54,714 nucleotides of DNA. It comes from Neocallimastix lanati (nom. inval.). Its lineage: Eukaryota > Neocallimastigomycota > Neocallimastigomycetes > Neocallimastigales > Neocallimastigaceae. Position numbers and translations under genes: made by a program. A model generated the notes under the pieces. The model worked only from the letters and a program-made list of their open reading frames with translations, did not search any database and had not been told where the DNA came from. Positions 10,883-21,900 of the stretch are shown one piece after another (position 1 is the stretch's first letter; every line of letters begins with the position of its first letter). Location: the NCBI GenBank assembly GCA_016946835.1, contig JACVTC010000294.1, positions 1-54,714 on the forward strand, in the 5' to 3' direction.

Positions 10883-13800
10883 ATGGATTTCAATAGTAAT
10901 AAACAAGCAATTTCCTCAAGTGAAGTTAATAATTCCTATCTCCATGATGAAAATGCATCCAAACTTATTACTGCAATTGCTGACTTCATTCCTGCTTTCT
11001 TTTCTCCTAATGGTGTCCTCCAAAAGGAAAATGAAAGCAATAAACTAAATATATTAGAAATTTTAATTCAAAGTGAAGATTTCTTTAAGGAGCATCCAAA
11101 TTCCTTTCAAAAGGATGAACTAAAAAGTTCTTTTGTTATTAATAAACTTACTGGTACCGCCAGAAAATGGGGTCTTTCTCTTTTAACTGATGGTACTCTA
11201 AAGAACCTTGAATTTAGTAAGTTTAAGAAGCTCTTACTGGATAACTTTGATATTGGGAATGAAAGGAAGCAAAAATATGTCATCATGGAAAAGTTGTGGA
11301 AATTGAAACAACTTCAATTAGGAAATGTTGCTGAATATACTATTGAATTTCGGAGATTGGCTGGACGTTTAGGATGGCCCGACGAAGTTTTAATCGATAT
11401 AATCGGTAAGGGTCTACTTGACAAAGTCCGCGAAGAGTTTGATAAACTCGAAAAGCCATCTACTCTTTTTGAAGCTACCAACATTATTATTGGAATTGAT
11501 AAGAAGTGTTTTTTGGAAAGTCGTCTACGCCACAATCAAAAAAATAAATTTAATGGAAAAATGTCGTTTCATAGGAAGAGAAACGATTTATTAAAATCAG
11601 AAAAGAATTCTAAACATTCTCATTTCAGAAAAAATAAGTCTAAAAACGACATACTTTCAGCAAATTACACCCCGAATATTAAAACAACAATCACAACTAC
11701 CTTCTACCTTGATATTAATGGAAGAAATATTAAGGCAAATCTATTAATTGATTCGGGTTCTGCCAGAAGTTTTATTTGTAAAAACTTCGCAAATTCTAAT
11801 AGATTACCTGTGTTAGGACTCAATTCCCAAATCAACATCCAACTTCCTAATGGGAAAAGTATGAATATCAGACAAACTACTAAGCCCCTTAAATTAAAAT
11901 TTATGGATCATAAGGAAACTTTTGAATTCTGCATTGCTAATCTATCTCTTCAGGGCATTAATGGTATTCTTGGAAGGGATTGGTTATCCGTTCACAATCC
12001 TTTCATCGATTATAAAAATAATAGAATCTACTTCCTTGGTAGATACTGTGGCTCACATTGCCCATCCTCCAAAAGTAATAAGTTTTTTAATCAAAATAAA
12101 AATATTACTGCTTCAATGTTGGAGAATTCAGAAGAAGATTCAGTATTACCAAATTCGGCTTTTGATACAGATATCTCAGATTCTGATTTATGTGCTGCAA
12201 TGATTGATTCAGAAGAAGTAAACACTGACGTTCAGGGAAAAGAAGAGATTATTAATAAATACTATTCGGATCTTAAAATAGTATTTGAAAAGAAACAAGC
12301 TGAGAACTTACCACCCCATCGTGACTATGATATTGCTATTGAACTTATTCCTGGTGGACAACTTTATTTTGGTCCAATATACTCTCTTACTGTACAAGAA
12401 CTGAAAGCTTTAAAGGATTATATTAAGGAAAACTTAAAAAAGAAATTCATTAGGAAGTCAAAATCACCAGCAGGTGCTCCTATATTATTTGTAATGAAAC
12501 GCGATGGTACCCTTAGACTCTGTGTAGATTATCGCCGATTAAATGCTATCACAATCCGTAATAGCTACCCAATTCCAAGAATAAATGACTTGATTGAATC
12601 CTTTCAAGGAGCTAAGATATTTACTCGTCTTGACCTTAGATCTGCTTATAACCTAATCAGAGTTAAAGAAGGTCACGAATATCTTACTGCTTTTAGAACC
12701 CCTTTAGGACATTTCGAATATCTCGTTATGCCTTTTGGACTTCGAAATGCCCCCTCGGTTTTTCAACGTTTTGTACAAGATATCTTCAGTGATATCATTG
12801 GTTCTTTCGTGCAAGTCTATCTGGACGACATCATTATTTACTCTAACAACGAAAAAGAACATATTAAACATGTTAGGATCGTTCTTCAACTTCTCATCAA
12901 CAATGGATTATATGCTAAATTAGAGAAATGTGACTTCCATGTTACTAAAACCACTTTCTTAGGCTTCACTGTTTCTGTAGATGGTCTCACTATGGATAAG
13001 GATAAGGTAAAATCTGTTCTGGATTGGCCTATTCCGAAGAATCAAAAGGAATTACAAAGTTTTCTAGGCTTATGTAATTTCTATAGAAAGTTTATCAATA
13101 ATTTTGCCAAAAATATGGAACCTCTTCGTCGACTTTTAAGGAAAAATACTACATTTAATTGGGATGAATCAGCAAATAAAGCATTTAATAAATTGAAAGA
13201 ATCTTTTAAAGCTGATGAAGTGCTCATTTTTCCTAATCCAGAGAAAGAATTCATCGTTGAAACAGATGCTAGCGACTTTGCTGTCGGTTGCATACTTTCT
13301 CAGGTTAGTGACACTGATAACTTATTGCATCCCGTAGCCTTCCATTCTAGATCCCTCAATAAAGCAGAAGTCAATTATACTATATATGATAAAGAACTTC
13401 TTGCTATAATTACTGCGTTTGAAACTTGGAGGCATCATTTAGAAGGCGCTAAATTTCCTGTTCAAGTAATAACAGACCACAAGAACTTATTGTATTTTAA
13501 GAAACCCCAACATTTAAATCAAAGACAAATTCGTTGGAGTCTCTTTTTATCAAAGTTTGACTATAGGATTGCATTCAGATCAGGCGCTAAAAGTGGCAAA
13601 CCAGATGCTCTTTCAAGACGCCCAGATTTTAAATCTGACTCTTCATCTGAATCACAACCTGTAATTAACAATAATGCTTTCTGTTGTGCTATAAATGACA
13701 ATATTAGTAGTCTTATTGAAGCACAGAAAGCTGATAATTATTGTAAAAATATCCTCTTAAAAATAAGGGATAAGTCAAACAACATCAAAAGTTCTTTATT

Positions 13801-14926
13801 TTCCTTCGTCGATGGCGTACTTCACTTTCAAAAGCGTATTATTATTCCTTCCAGTCTCAGGGCTAGACTTTTAAAGTCTTTCCATGATGCACCCACTAGT
13901 GGCCATCAGGGGGTAGATAGGACCTTTGAAAAACTCAGAAGGAACTACTGGTGGCCTAATATGAAAAAAGATATTTCAAATTATGTGGCTTCTTGTGATG
14001 TTTGTTGTAGAAATAAAATCCGTCGTCATAAACCTTATGGTAAACTAATACCACTTCCTACTCCTACAAAACCCTGGGAAGTTATTGGCGTCGATTTTAT
14101 TGTTTCATTGCCTTCTTCACAAGATTGCACTTGTATCATGGTTGTTTCTGATCATTTAACCAAAATGATTCATTTAGTACCCTGCTCCGATGTTCCCTCT
14201 GCCGACTTAACTGCCAAGCTCTTACTTTTCCAAGTCTTTAAGTATCATGGTTTTCCTAAAGTGATTGTGTCTGATCATGGTTCCCAATTCTCTTCTCAAT
14301 TTTGGACTTCGTTGTGCGATGCTATTCGTGCTAAACCAAGACTTGCTACTGCTCACCACCAACAATCAAATGGTCAGGTTGAACGGGCTAATGCTGTAAT
14401 AGAACAATATCTTCGCTGCTATTGTTCTTCTGCTCAAAATGAATGGTGTTTCTACCTCCCTTTATGTGAAATGTCCTACAACAACTCCATTCACAAATCA
14501 ATAGCTCAAACTCCTTTTCATGCTAACTATGGATTTGACCCAAATTGTGTTATTGATTCACCACCGATTCTGCTAAAAGATAGTGCTTCTGTTCTTACAA
14601 GGGATTGGTCTTCACATTTCAATGCCCTTCGTCAACATTTAGTTAAAGCCAAAGAAGATTTTAAGAAATATGCTGACAATAAAAAATCTGTAGGACCTGA
14701 CTTTAAGGTAAATGATTTGGTTATGCTTAGAAGATACTACTTTACGAATGAACCCTCTAGAAAATTATCCACTCAATATCTTGGACCTTTTAAAATCATC
14801 GAGAAAAGGGAAAGAATGAATTACCGTTTGGAACTTCCAGAGAACTTACATCTCCATCCGGTATTTCATATCTCACAATTGGAACCATATACTAAAAGAA
14901 ATGAAGACTTAATGGAAACATCATAA
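10883..14926 (+). CDS. G gag-pol polyprotein (1347 aa)
   Basis: One uninterrupted ORF from ATG 10883. Gag-like N-terminus (about 1-230) with a basic tail, but no CCHC knuckle that I can find. Protease LLIDSGSA (about 290), reverse transcriptase with YLDD (about 646), RNase H VETDAS (about 793), integrase zinc region (HDAPTSGHQG ... CDVC), VDFIVSLP, SDHGSQFSS and GQVERANAVIEQ as the three catalytic blocks, then the C-terminal domain ending HISQLEPYTKR. The protein stops there, with no chromodomain, unlike E1. It acts in virus-like particles and in the nucleus to copy and insert the element. Close to E1 in order and motifs. Confidence 0.93.
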   Translation: MDFNSNKQAISSSEVNNSYLHDENASKLITAIADFIPAFFSPNGVLQKENESNKLNILEILIQSEDFFKEHPNSFQKDELKSSFVINKLTGTARKWGLSLLTDGTLKNLEFSKFKKLLLDNFDIGNERKQKYVIMEKLWKLKQLQLGNVAEYTIEFRRLAGRLGWPDEVLIDIIGKGLLDKVREEFDKLEKPSTLFEATNIIIGIDKKCFLESRLRHNQKNKFNGKMSFHRKRNDLLKSEKNSKHSHFRKNKSKNDILSANYTPNIKTTITTTFYLDINGRNIKANLLIDSGSARSFICKNFANSNRLPVLGLNSQINIQLPNGKSMNIRQTTKPLKLKFMDHKETFEFCIANLSLQGINGILGRDWLSVHNPFIDYKNNRIYFLGRYCGSHCPSSKSNKFFNQNKNITASMLENSEEDSVLPNSAFDTDISDSDLCAAMIDSEEVNTDVQGKEEIINKYYSDLKIVFEKKQAENLPPHRDYDIAIELIPGGQLYFGPIYSLTVQELKALKDYIKENLKKKFIRKSKSPAGAPILFVMKRDGTLRLCVDYRRLNAITIRNSYPIPRINDLIESFQGAKIFTRLDLRSAYNLIRVKEGHEYLTAFRTPLGHFEYLVMPFGLRNAPSVFQRFVQDIFSDIIGSFVQVYLDDIIIYSNNEKEHIKHVRIVLQLLINNGLYAKLEKCDFHVTKTTFLGFTVSVDGLTMDKDKVKSVLDWPIPKNQKELQSFLGLCNFYRKFINNFAKNMEPLRRLLRKNTTFNWDESANKAFNKLKESFKADEVLIFPNPEKEFIVETDASDFAVGCILSQVSDTDNLLHPVAFHSRSLNKAEVNYTIYDKELLAIITAFETWRHHLEGAKFPVQVITDHKNLLYFKKPQHLNQRQIRWSLFLSKFDYRIAFRSGAKSGKPDALSRRPDFKSDSSSESQPVINNNAFCCAINDNISSLIEAQKADNYCKNILLKIRDKSNNIKSSLFSFVDGVLHFQKRIIIPSSLRARLLKSFHDAPTSGHQGVDRTFEKLRRNYWWPNMKKDISNYVASCDVCCRNKIRRHKPYGKLIPLPTPTKPWEVIGVDFIVSLPSSQDCTCIMVVSDHLTKMIHLVPCSDVPSADLTAKLLLFQVFKYHGFPKVIVSDHGSQFSSQFWTSLCDAIRAKPRLATAHHQQSNGQVERANAVIEQYLRCYCSSAQNEWCFYLPLCEMSYNNSIHKSIAQTPFHANYGFDPNCVIDSPPILLKDSASVLTRDWSSHFNALRQHLVKAKEDFKKYADNKKSVGPDFKVNDLVMLRRYYFTNEPSRKLSTQYLGPFKIIEKRERMNYRLELPENLHLHPVFHISQLEPYTKRNEDLMETS

Positions 14927-14939
14927 TTAAACAGAGCAA

Positions 14940-15835
14940 TGTAAGAATCTATAATTATTTGCTAACAAATAATTATATTTTCTTAGTTAAGTTATTATAA
15001 CTTTATTTAATTACATATAATATTTATTAAATTTATTTAATTTAATTTTAAATATTCATTAATTTAACAAAATTTATTTAATTAATTTTAAATAATATAT
15101 TTACAATATGTTAAATTCTCTACTGTAACTAATGTATTTTGTATTGTATTCTATTCTGTATTTTATAATGTATTCTGTATTTTATAATGTATTCTGTATT
15201 TTATAATGTATTCTGTATTTTATTAACTATTTAATTTTATATTTTTAATATAAGGATAAATTATATGATCGAAATATCTTTTATTATTTTATTCTTTTAT
15301 TTTCGATCATTAGATTGGAAAATCGGTTAATTAAGATTTTTTCCAATTACTTTTTAGAAGTAATCGGTTTTACTTAATTAATGCGATGATCGATATGGAT
15401 AGAATATCGATCGAAAACTTATCTAGGTTTTTCTATCTAATCTTTTCCTAGATAAGAGATTTGTTAAGATTAGAAAACCCTTTCTTATTTAACCTTATTT
15501 TCATAAAAAAATATAAATAAGGCTCTTGAGTTCTCTTTGAGAAATCAAGAGTTATTATTATAAAAAAAAACATAGTTATAATAGTAACATTTTTATATTT
15601 TTAACTTTAATAAATTAATAAAAATATTTTATTCAAAAACATATTTTTAAGATCAATTTATACAAACAATTCTTCTCTTACATTTTGTGTTATTATTATA
15701 ATTAATTTTATAATAAACTCTACATTAAAGGTAAAAAAAAAATTTATTTTATTTTATTTTCTCAACTTAATGAATTAGTCGTTAAGTTGTAGTTAATAAT
15801 TCTATTTTGAGTTAGTTCTTAATAGAATTATTACA
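14940..15835 (+). repeat. G 3' LTR
   Basis: Matches the 5' LTR. It is preceded by ACAGAGCAA, a short purine-rich tract similar to GGGAGCAA before the I 3' LTR. Confidence 0.92.
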
Positions 15836-15838
15836 CTG

Positions 15839-16334
15839 TGATAAGAATGTACTAAATAATGCATTCTTAATTAAATCTACGATTTATTTCTAATACATTA
15901 TGTGTACATTATTATTTTTGTACTTTAATAAATTTTTAAATCCAAAGATCAAAAATTAAATCAAAAATTATATTAAACTTTATATTTTTATATTAAATCT
16001 TATATTAATAGTAATATTTTTATATATTTAAAACTTATATTAGCAATATTAATAATAAATCTTATTTTTTTTATATTAATAATGAAAATTTATATTAATA
16101 ATATTTTTATATATTGATAATTAAAAATTTATATATTATATTTTAACTTTTTATTATAAAATTTTATATCGAAATGTTTTATTTTATATTGAAAAATATT
16201 TTATTTTATTAAAAACCTTTATATTAGAATAGTATTTTTATTTTTATTTGAATATTTTAACAGATTGTAATAAAAATTATAGCCAATTAAATAAATTCTT
16301 ATTAGTAATATTTTAGATATTTTTAAATAAATAA

Positions 16335-16387
<53 letters not shown>

Positions 16388-16598
16388 TTTTATTAATATT
16401 ATAAATGTATTTTATTTATATTGTTATAATTAAATTTTATATAATTAATTATAAAAATCAATTTAAATTTAATAGTTTTTAAAATAAAAAAATAAAATCA
16501 AATAAAATCAAATAAATTTATAAATAAAAATAATAAATAAATAAATAAAATTTGTGTTTGTTTACTTTATTTTTATTTAATTCTCTAAAACCTTAACA
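15839..16598 (+). repeat. H 5' LTR
   Basis: TGATAAGAATG...CCTTAACA. A run of nearly 50 A at about 16337-16385. Confidence 0.92.
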
Positions 16599-16604
16599 TT
16601 TATA

Positions 16605-16621
16605 TGGTGGAGATATCGGGG
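16605..16621 (+). other. H primer-binding site (tRNA type)
   Basis: TGGTGGAGATATCGGGG begins 6 nt after the LTR. The primer tRNA would end CCCCGATATCTCCACCA, so its acceptor 5' strand would start GGAGATA. That suits a Ser- or Leu-type tRNA, but identity is not established. A and B have the same 17 nt. Confidence 0.75.
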
Positions 16622-16814
16622 AATTAAATAGAAATAATAGTAAATAACATAGATTTTTTTTTAATTTTTTTTTTATTTTATATTGATAAACAAGTAAGTC
16701 GTTAATCCTTTGATTAACCCATGGCGCTTGTTTGATATATATATATAAAAAAAATTTTTTTTAAATAAGTAAAATTAAGATTCTAAAAAAACAAATTTTG
16801 TAAAATTATAACAA

Positions 16815-17042
16815 GGAGCGGATAGAGCTCATACACAGTGTATTCTCAGATAGCAACAAATTAACTCTATTCATAGTAGGTTATTGAATAGTAGTTAATT
16901 TGGAGATTAATTGGAAAGTAGACGAAGGTATTTGGTTACCGACCCGGTAATAATAGTTCAACCTTCAACGTTTCAACACACGAAGGTGCGGGTACTTTCC
17001 AAGCACTGGCGAATAAGGAGCTTACGTCACCGAAGGCGTAAG
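16815..17042 (+). ncRNA. H copy of the GGAGCG...GGCGAATAAGG / TCACCGAAGG leader motif
   Basis: GGAGCGGATAGAGCTCAT at 16815-16832. ACTGGCGAATAAGGAG precedes the stem CTTACG (17021-17026), loop TCACCGAAGG (17027-17036) and CGTAAG (17037-17042). The stem differs in both arms from that of E1. H is in the other biochemical group, so sharing this motif is unexpected. Confidence 0.65.
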
Positions 17043-17289
17043 ATTGTTTTTTTTATATAATTTTTTTTACTTTTCTTTGTGCTAGTTATAAGGCACTTTA
17101 TTATATAAAGTATCAGACTTTGGCTAACTTCGCCATTTAAATTTTTTTTATTTTTTTTTATTACTGGTACTTTATTTGTTATATAATTCCTGTAATAGAA
17201 TCTTAATTTACTTTGAAAATATTGTGTTTTTAGTTAATTTTTATTAGTTAATAAAAATATTATTGAATACTTTTAAAATTTTTTTATTC

Positions 17290-17449
17290 CGTACATAGAT
17301 TATCGGATTAAGTTTATCCTACATAGTAATTGGGCTAGTGGGCTCTGAACTGCTATATTTTATATTGAATATAGTAATCGTGGCACACGCGTGGCATGAC
17401 ACCATTAGGTAAGCTGCACGTCAGACAGTGTGTACTATCAGATTGTACG
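17290..17449 (+). ncRNA. H copy of the ~160-nt structured leader domain shared with A and B
   Basis: Closing stem CGTACA/TGTACG (17290-17295, 17444-17449). Inner stem CACAC/GTGTG (17384-17388, 17428-17432). Small hairpins CTATATT/AATATAG and ACC/GGT. Conserved unpaired-looking words include GGGCTAGTGGGCTCTG and AAGCTGCACGTCAGACAG. In A and B the stems change with pairing kept. See findings. Confidence 0.7.
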
Positions 17450-17618
17450 ACAATAAAGATTATTTTTTTGTATTTAATAATTATAATTAATTAATAATTT
17501 TATTAGCTATAACAATACAATATTTATCGTTTAAAAAGAAAAATTTTTGAAAGGTGAAAATAATAAATAAAACTTTGCTTCTAAATTTATTACTACAAAT
17601 ATACTAAATTACAAAATT

Positions 17619-17807
17619 CAAGTGGTCGATAAAGATTTCGAGCTTGAAAAATATTCTATTAAGTTGTCGATAAAGATTTCGAACTTAAAATTATTCTATT
17701 AAGTTGTCGATAAAGATTTCGAACTTAAAATTATTCTTAAAAAAGTAGTCGAAAAGAACCTCGTGCTTTATAATTTCTACTAAGTTGTCGATAAGGATTT
17801 CGAGCTT
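17619..17807 (+). repeat. H: five tandem hairpins before gag
   Basis: Period about 40 nt. Each copy has the form AAGTTGTCGA, short loop, TTTCGAACTT. Copies at 17619, 17661, 17701, 17743 and 17781. The outer pairs vary together (CAAG/CTTG, AAGT/ACTT, AAAG/CTTT) around a constant TCGA/TCGA. They end 184 nt before the gag ATG, so a packaging or translation signal is plausible. Confidence 0.7.
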
Positions 17808-17990
17808 ATACTTACTAAAGAAAGCAAATAAAATTATTATTTTCAAAAATTACTAAGATATATTGTTTTAAAATTTGATTCGATATTAAATTACTTGTTA
17901 AATTATATTTTTAAAGTTGGACTTTCAAATTTATTCGTATTTAATAACCTCGTTAATTTACAATAAAAAAAATTATTAACTAAAAACGAA

Positions 17991-18896
17991 ATGTCTACTA
18001 AAAGTACTTTAAGTTTTAAAGAATTAAAGAAAGAATTACGAGACATAGTGAAGCTTAGCAAGGACAATTTAGATATAAAGTCCTGGGCTACTGAATTAAA
18101 ACTTTGGATCAAGATACAAGGTATCACAGATCCGGAAACAATATTTAATGCTTGTTTACTTACCAGCTCTGGTGAAGTACAACGCGTTATTGAAGATTTG
18201 GGAGAAGATAGTGATGATGAAAGTGATGATTCATCAGATGAAGAAGAAGATGATGAAGAAGAAAATGTTGATGATGATAAATTTCCTTCTCTTGAAAAAA
18301 TTATTTCAAGTCTTGAAAATTTTTACGGTATTAAAGAAGACCAAAATTTACTTCTTAAAGAACTTCGTGCAATGCGAATTAAAAGAAACGAAAAGATTAA
18401 AGACTTTAATGTAAGATATAGAACTTTGTACACTAAACTTGATAAAAAGAGAAGAAAGCGCATTGGTGTACTAGATTATATTGACTCTATTCAAAATAAT
18501 TATGAAGCCTGGAAGAAATTATCCCTTAAAGATGATATAAGTATGGAGAAAGCTTTCAAAATTGCCGAGAAAGTAGATAGACTTTCTGTAAGGAACAATA
18601 ATATTAATACCTATAATGTTAATAATTCCCAGCATAATCAAAATAATCAAAACAGTACTACTTCAAGACTTTATCCTAAAAGAAGAAACGAAACTTTCCA
18701 AACAAGTCAAACAAATAATAAACTGAAACCTCAAGATATTATAGAAGAATCAACCCAGAAAATGAGAAATTTATCTGTTAAAACTTGCTTCTTCTGTAAG
18801 GAAGAAGGTCATTACTCATACTATTGCCCTCAATTAAATAAGATTATGGAAAAAAATAAAAAAGAAATATATTCCAAAAAGTCTTTAAACTTCTAA
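17991..18896 (+). CDS. gag: H gag (301 aa)
   Basis: Starts at ATG 17991 with MSTKSTLSFKELKKELRD. The N-terminal capsid-like half contains LDIKSWATELKLWIK and DPETIFNACLL, the same blocks as in A and B gag. A strongly acidic stretch (DSDDESDDSSDEEEDD) lies near residues 73-95. A CCHC knuckle CFFCKEEGHYSYYC is near residue 265. It would form the particle shell and bind RNA. The stop TAA 18894-18896 lies between a slippery heptamer and a hairpin, so a fraction of ribosomes should continue into pol in the -1 frame. Confidence 0.9.
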   Translation: MSTKSTLSFKELKKELRDIVKLSKDNLDIKSWATELKLWIKIQGITDPETIFNACLLTSSGEVQRVIEDLGEDSDDESDDSSDEEEDDEEENVDDDKFPSLEKIISSLENFYGIKEDQNLLLKELRAMRIKRNEKIKDFNVRYRTLYTKLDKKRRKRIGVLDYIDSIQNNYEAWKKLSLKDDISMEKAFKIAEKVDRLSVRNNNINTYNVNNSQHNQNNQNSTTSRLYPKRRNETFQTSQTNNKLKPQDIIEESTQKMRNLSVKTCFFCKEEGHYSYYCPQLNKIMEKNKKEIYSKKSLNF

Positions 18897-18916
18897 ATGG
18901 GAGCAGAAGCACTCCC
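18884..18916 (+). promoter_or_regulatory. H -1 ribosomal frameshift signal
   Basis: Slippery TTTAAAC at 18884-18890, in phase as T TTA AAC, gag stop at 18894, then hairpin GGGAG (18899-18903), 8-nt loop CAGAAGCA, CTCCC (18912-18916). The pol frame is open from the slip site onward and is exactly -1. A and B have the same layout with the loop ending GAAGCA. Confidence 0.8.
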
Positions 18917-21900
18917 AATGACAAAACAATAGCTTCATTAAATAATTTACAAAATAATACTTTTACCAAGAATACCCCAATTGATAATAATTCCTTTAAT
19001 AAAGAATCTGAAGAATCTGATTTTAGTGACACAACTGAAAGTGAGGATAATATCATTATAAATGCTATAAAAAGAAAAATGAATGATAATAACAGCGAAA
19101 AGGAAGAAAATAATTCCAAGAAAGTACATAAAAGTTTAAAAGATAATCCACGTCCTTTCGCAACTCCTGCTTTAAGAAAGAAGAAAGAAAATGAGCTACA
19201 TAATAAACCAAATAAAGTTTATAAAAATCAAATACTTCCTTCAATTTTAACTCAACCAAATATTAACAAAGAAAAACAAAAAGAAAAGGAATTAAGAAAT
19301 ATAACAAGAGTAAGAGAAAGTAAAGAAGAAAACAACAATTATTCATCAAAAGGAAAGAAAAAAGTTGAATCTGAAGATATACTTGTAATCGATAATGAAA
19401 TAGAAGATATAGAAATGAATAAAGATAATCAACAAAATAAAACTAATACTTTGGAAAAATTAATTTCAACAAAAACTAAAGAAACTAATAATGAAAATAC
19501 TCAGTTAGTAAAAAGGAATATCAAAATGATGAATAATAAAGAACCTTACAATATTATGGATGATTTAAATAATCTTAAATCCAGTATTACGATAGGTCAA
19601 CTCTTGAATGCATGTCCGAAAATTCGTTCACAATTAACTCAAGGTTTAAAGTTAGAAAAATCTAAAATAATTGGAACTGTAGACAATGTAATAGCACGAA
19701 CTTTATTAGTGAATAACTATGATCATAGCTACATAAGTAAAAGTAATGAAGTAGCCGAAGAAGACTTAGCAATGGTTGATGCAAGTGTTGACGGAGTACT
19801 AGGAAAACTTTTAATTGATTCTTGTAGTAACCTAAGCATCGTTACTAAGCAGTATTTTGATAAATTACCTGGTGAATATGAAACAGTTGGAAAAAGTCGT
19901 GGAAGAATCCAACTAGCAACACAAGATGAAGAATACTCGGAAGGAATTATTGTTCAATTACCAGTAAAAATTAATAATTATGAATTTAATGCGGACTTTA
20001 GAATTATTGAGAAAGAAGACTCATTTTATGATATGTTAATAAACTTTAAAACTCAAATCGATCATTGTTTATTTATTCATCCGACCTTAAACAGTTTATG
20101 TAAACTTTTGTCAGAAAGTGAATACGAAGAAATAGCTAAAATAAATAATCAATATTATGATGAAGAAAGTATAATTTGCACTATTAGAAAAGTTAAAGAA
20201 ACGAATAATGAAAAGGAAATTATAAAGGAATTAACTCCAATGGAATTTATTGAGAGTGATGAATTTTTAAGTACCTTAAATAAAGATTATAAAGAACAAA
20301 TTATTAAAATTCTCAAAGAAATGATTGACATAGTTGCCACTTCAACAGAAGAACTAACTCCTTCTAAACTTTCACCACATAAGATCCGTTTGAAAGCAAA
20401 TGCAAAGCCAGTAAAATTAAGAAGTTATAGGTTAACTAAATTAAAATCAGATATCTTAAAAGAAGAACTTACAAAGCTTATTAAGAAAGGATTGATAGAA
20501 CCATCCTGTTCAGAATGGTCATCTCCAGTAGTACTCATTCTAAAACACAATGGAAAGTGGCGCTTGTGTATTGACTACCGAAAAGTCAATGATATGACAG
20601 AAAAAGATTCTTATTCAGTTCCATATATAGATGAAATTTTTGATAGTCTCGGAGGATCTAAAATATTTACAACTCTTGATTTATTTTCTGGTTTTCACCA
20701 AATCTTAATGGATGAAGAAAGCGTTGAAGTAACCACTTTCACTACTAAGTTTGGAAATTATCAATTTAAGGTTATGCCTTTTGGACTTACTGGAGCTCCC
20801 TCAACCTTCCAAAGAGAAATGAATAAAATTTTATTCCCTTTTATTGGTGAATTTGTTTATGTATTTATTGATGATGTTTTGATCTATTCAAAAAGTATCG
20901 AAGAACATTTAATTCATATTAAACAAGTATTAGAAGTATTTAAAGAAAACAAGTTAAAAATTAATATTGAAAAGTGCCATTTTCTTCAAACTGAAGTTGA
21001 TGTATTAGGTCACAAACTTACTACTAAAGGATTAAGTCCCATGGAAAGTAAAATAACAGCTATTAAGAAGTGGGAAGCCCCTTCATCAATTCATGAATTA
21101 AGATCATTTCTAGGAGCAATAGGGTATTATCGTGACTTTATCCCTAAATATGCTCAAATTACCTCACCTTTATGTAAATTATTGAAAAAGAATACTAAAT
21201 ATGAATGGAATAAAGAACAACAAGAAAGCTTTGAACTCCTAAAAGAAAAATTAATCAATGCACCTATTCTAAAATTTCCGTCATTTGACAAACCTTTTAT
21301 CATTAGAACTGATGCTTCGTATAATGGAATTGGTGGAGTTCTTTTACAAAAAGAAGAAGAAACCGGTAAGGAGCATCCAATACACTTTATAAGTAGAAGT
21401 TTGAAGAAAACTGAAAAGAATTATGGTATCACAGATTTGGAAGGAACAGCTTTATTTTACTGTATGACTAAATTTAAATCTTATATTGAAGGAAATCCAT
21501 TACCTACAACTATTTACACAGATCATAAACCATTAGTTGGTTTATTTAAGAATAAAGAACCTTTGAATGCAAGGCAAACAAGATGGTGTCTAACCGCTAG
21601 TATGCTTGGAATTAATATAAAATATGAATCAGGCAAAAAGAATGTGTTAGCTGATGCTCTTTCAAGAATGAAAAGTAAGGAAGAGAGAAAGATATTATTA
21701 ACAAAAATTACTAATGGAAATAATGAAGAATTATTATCTAAGGTTATAAAGGAATTTATTAATGAAAAGTTTACTGTTATTGATGGTGAAGATTACTTTA
21801 TCGACAATGGAAATTATAGAAAATTAATAACGGACGAAAATGAAAGGTTTAAATTAATTTTAGAAGCTCATAATATTGGCCACGAAGGATATTACAAAAC

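Larger units (their letters stand above)
8666..15835 (+). mobile_element. G: self-priming Ty3/gypsy element (7.2 kb), apparently intact
   Basis: LTRs of 896 bp (8666-9561, 14940-15835) differ by one base that I could find (near 9463 versus 15737, C versus A), so insertion is recent. TSD is CTGTG (8661-8665, 15836-15840), the right copy sharing TG with the start of H. It has one uninterrupted ORF, a self-complementary primer site and a structured leader. Confidence 0.92.

Noticed and set aside
17619-17807. CRISPR-like array (regular repeats with a constant core)
   Set aside because: Spacers are short, A+T-rich and near-repeats themselves, there are no cas genes, and the repeats are hairpins between primer site and gag of a retrotransposon.
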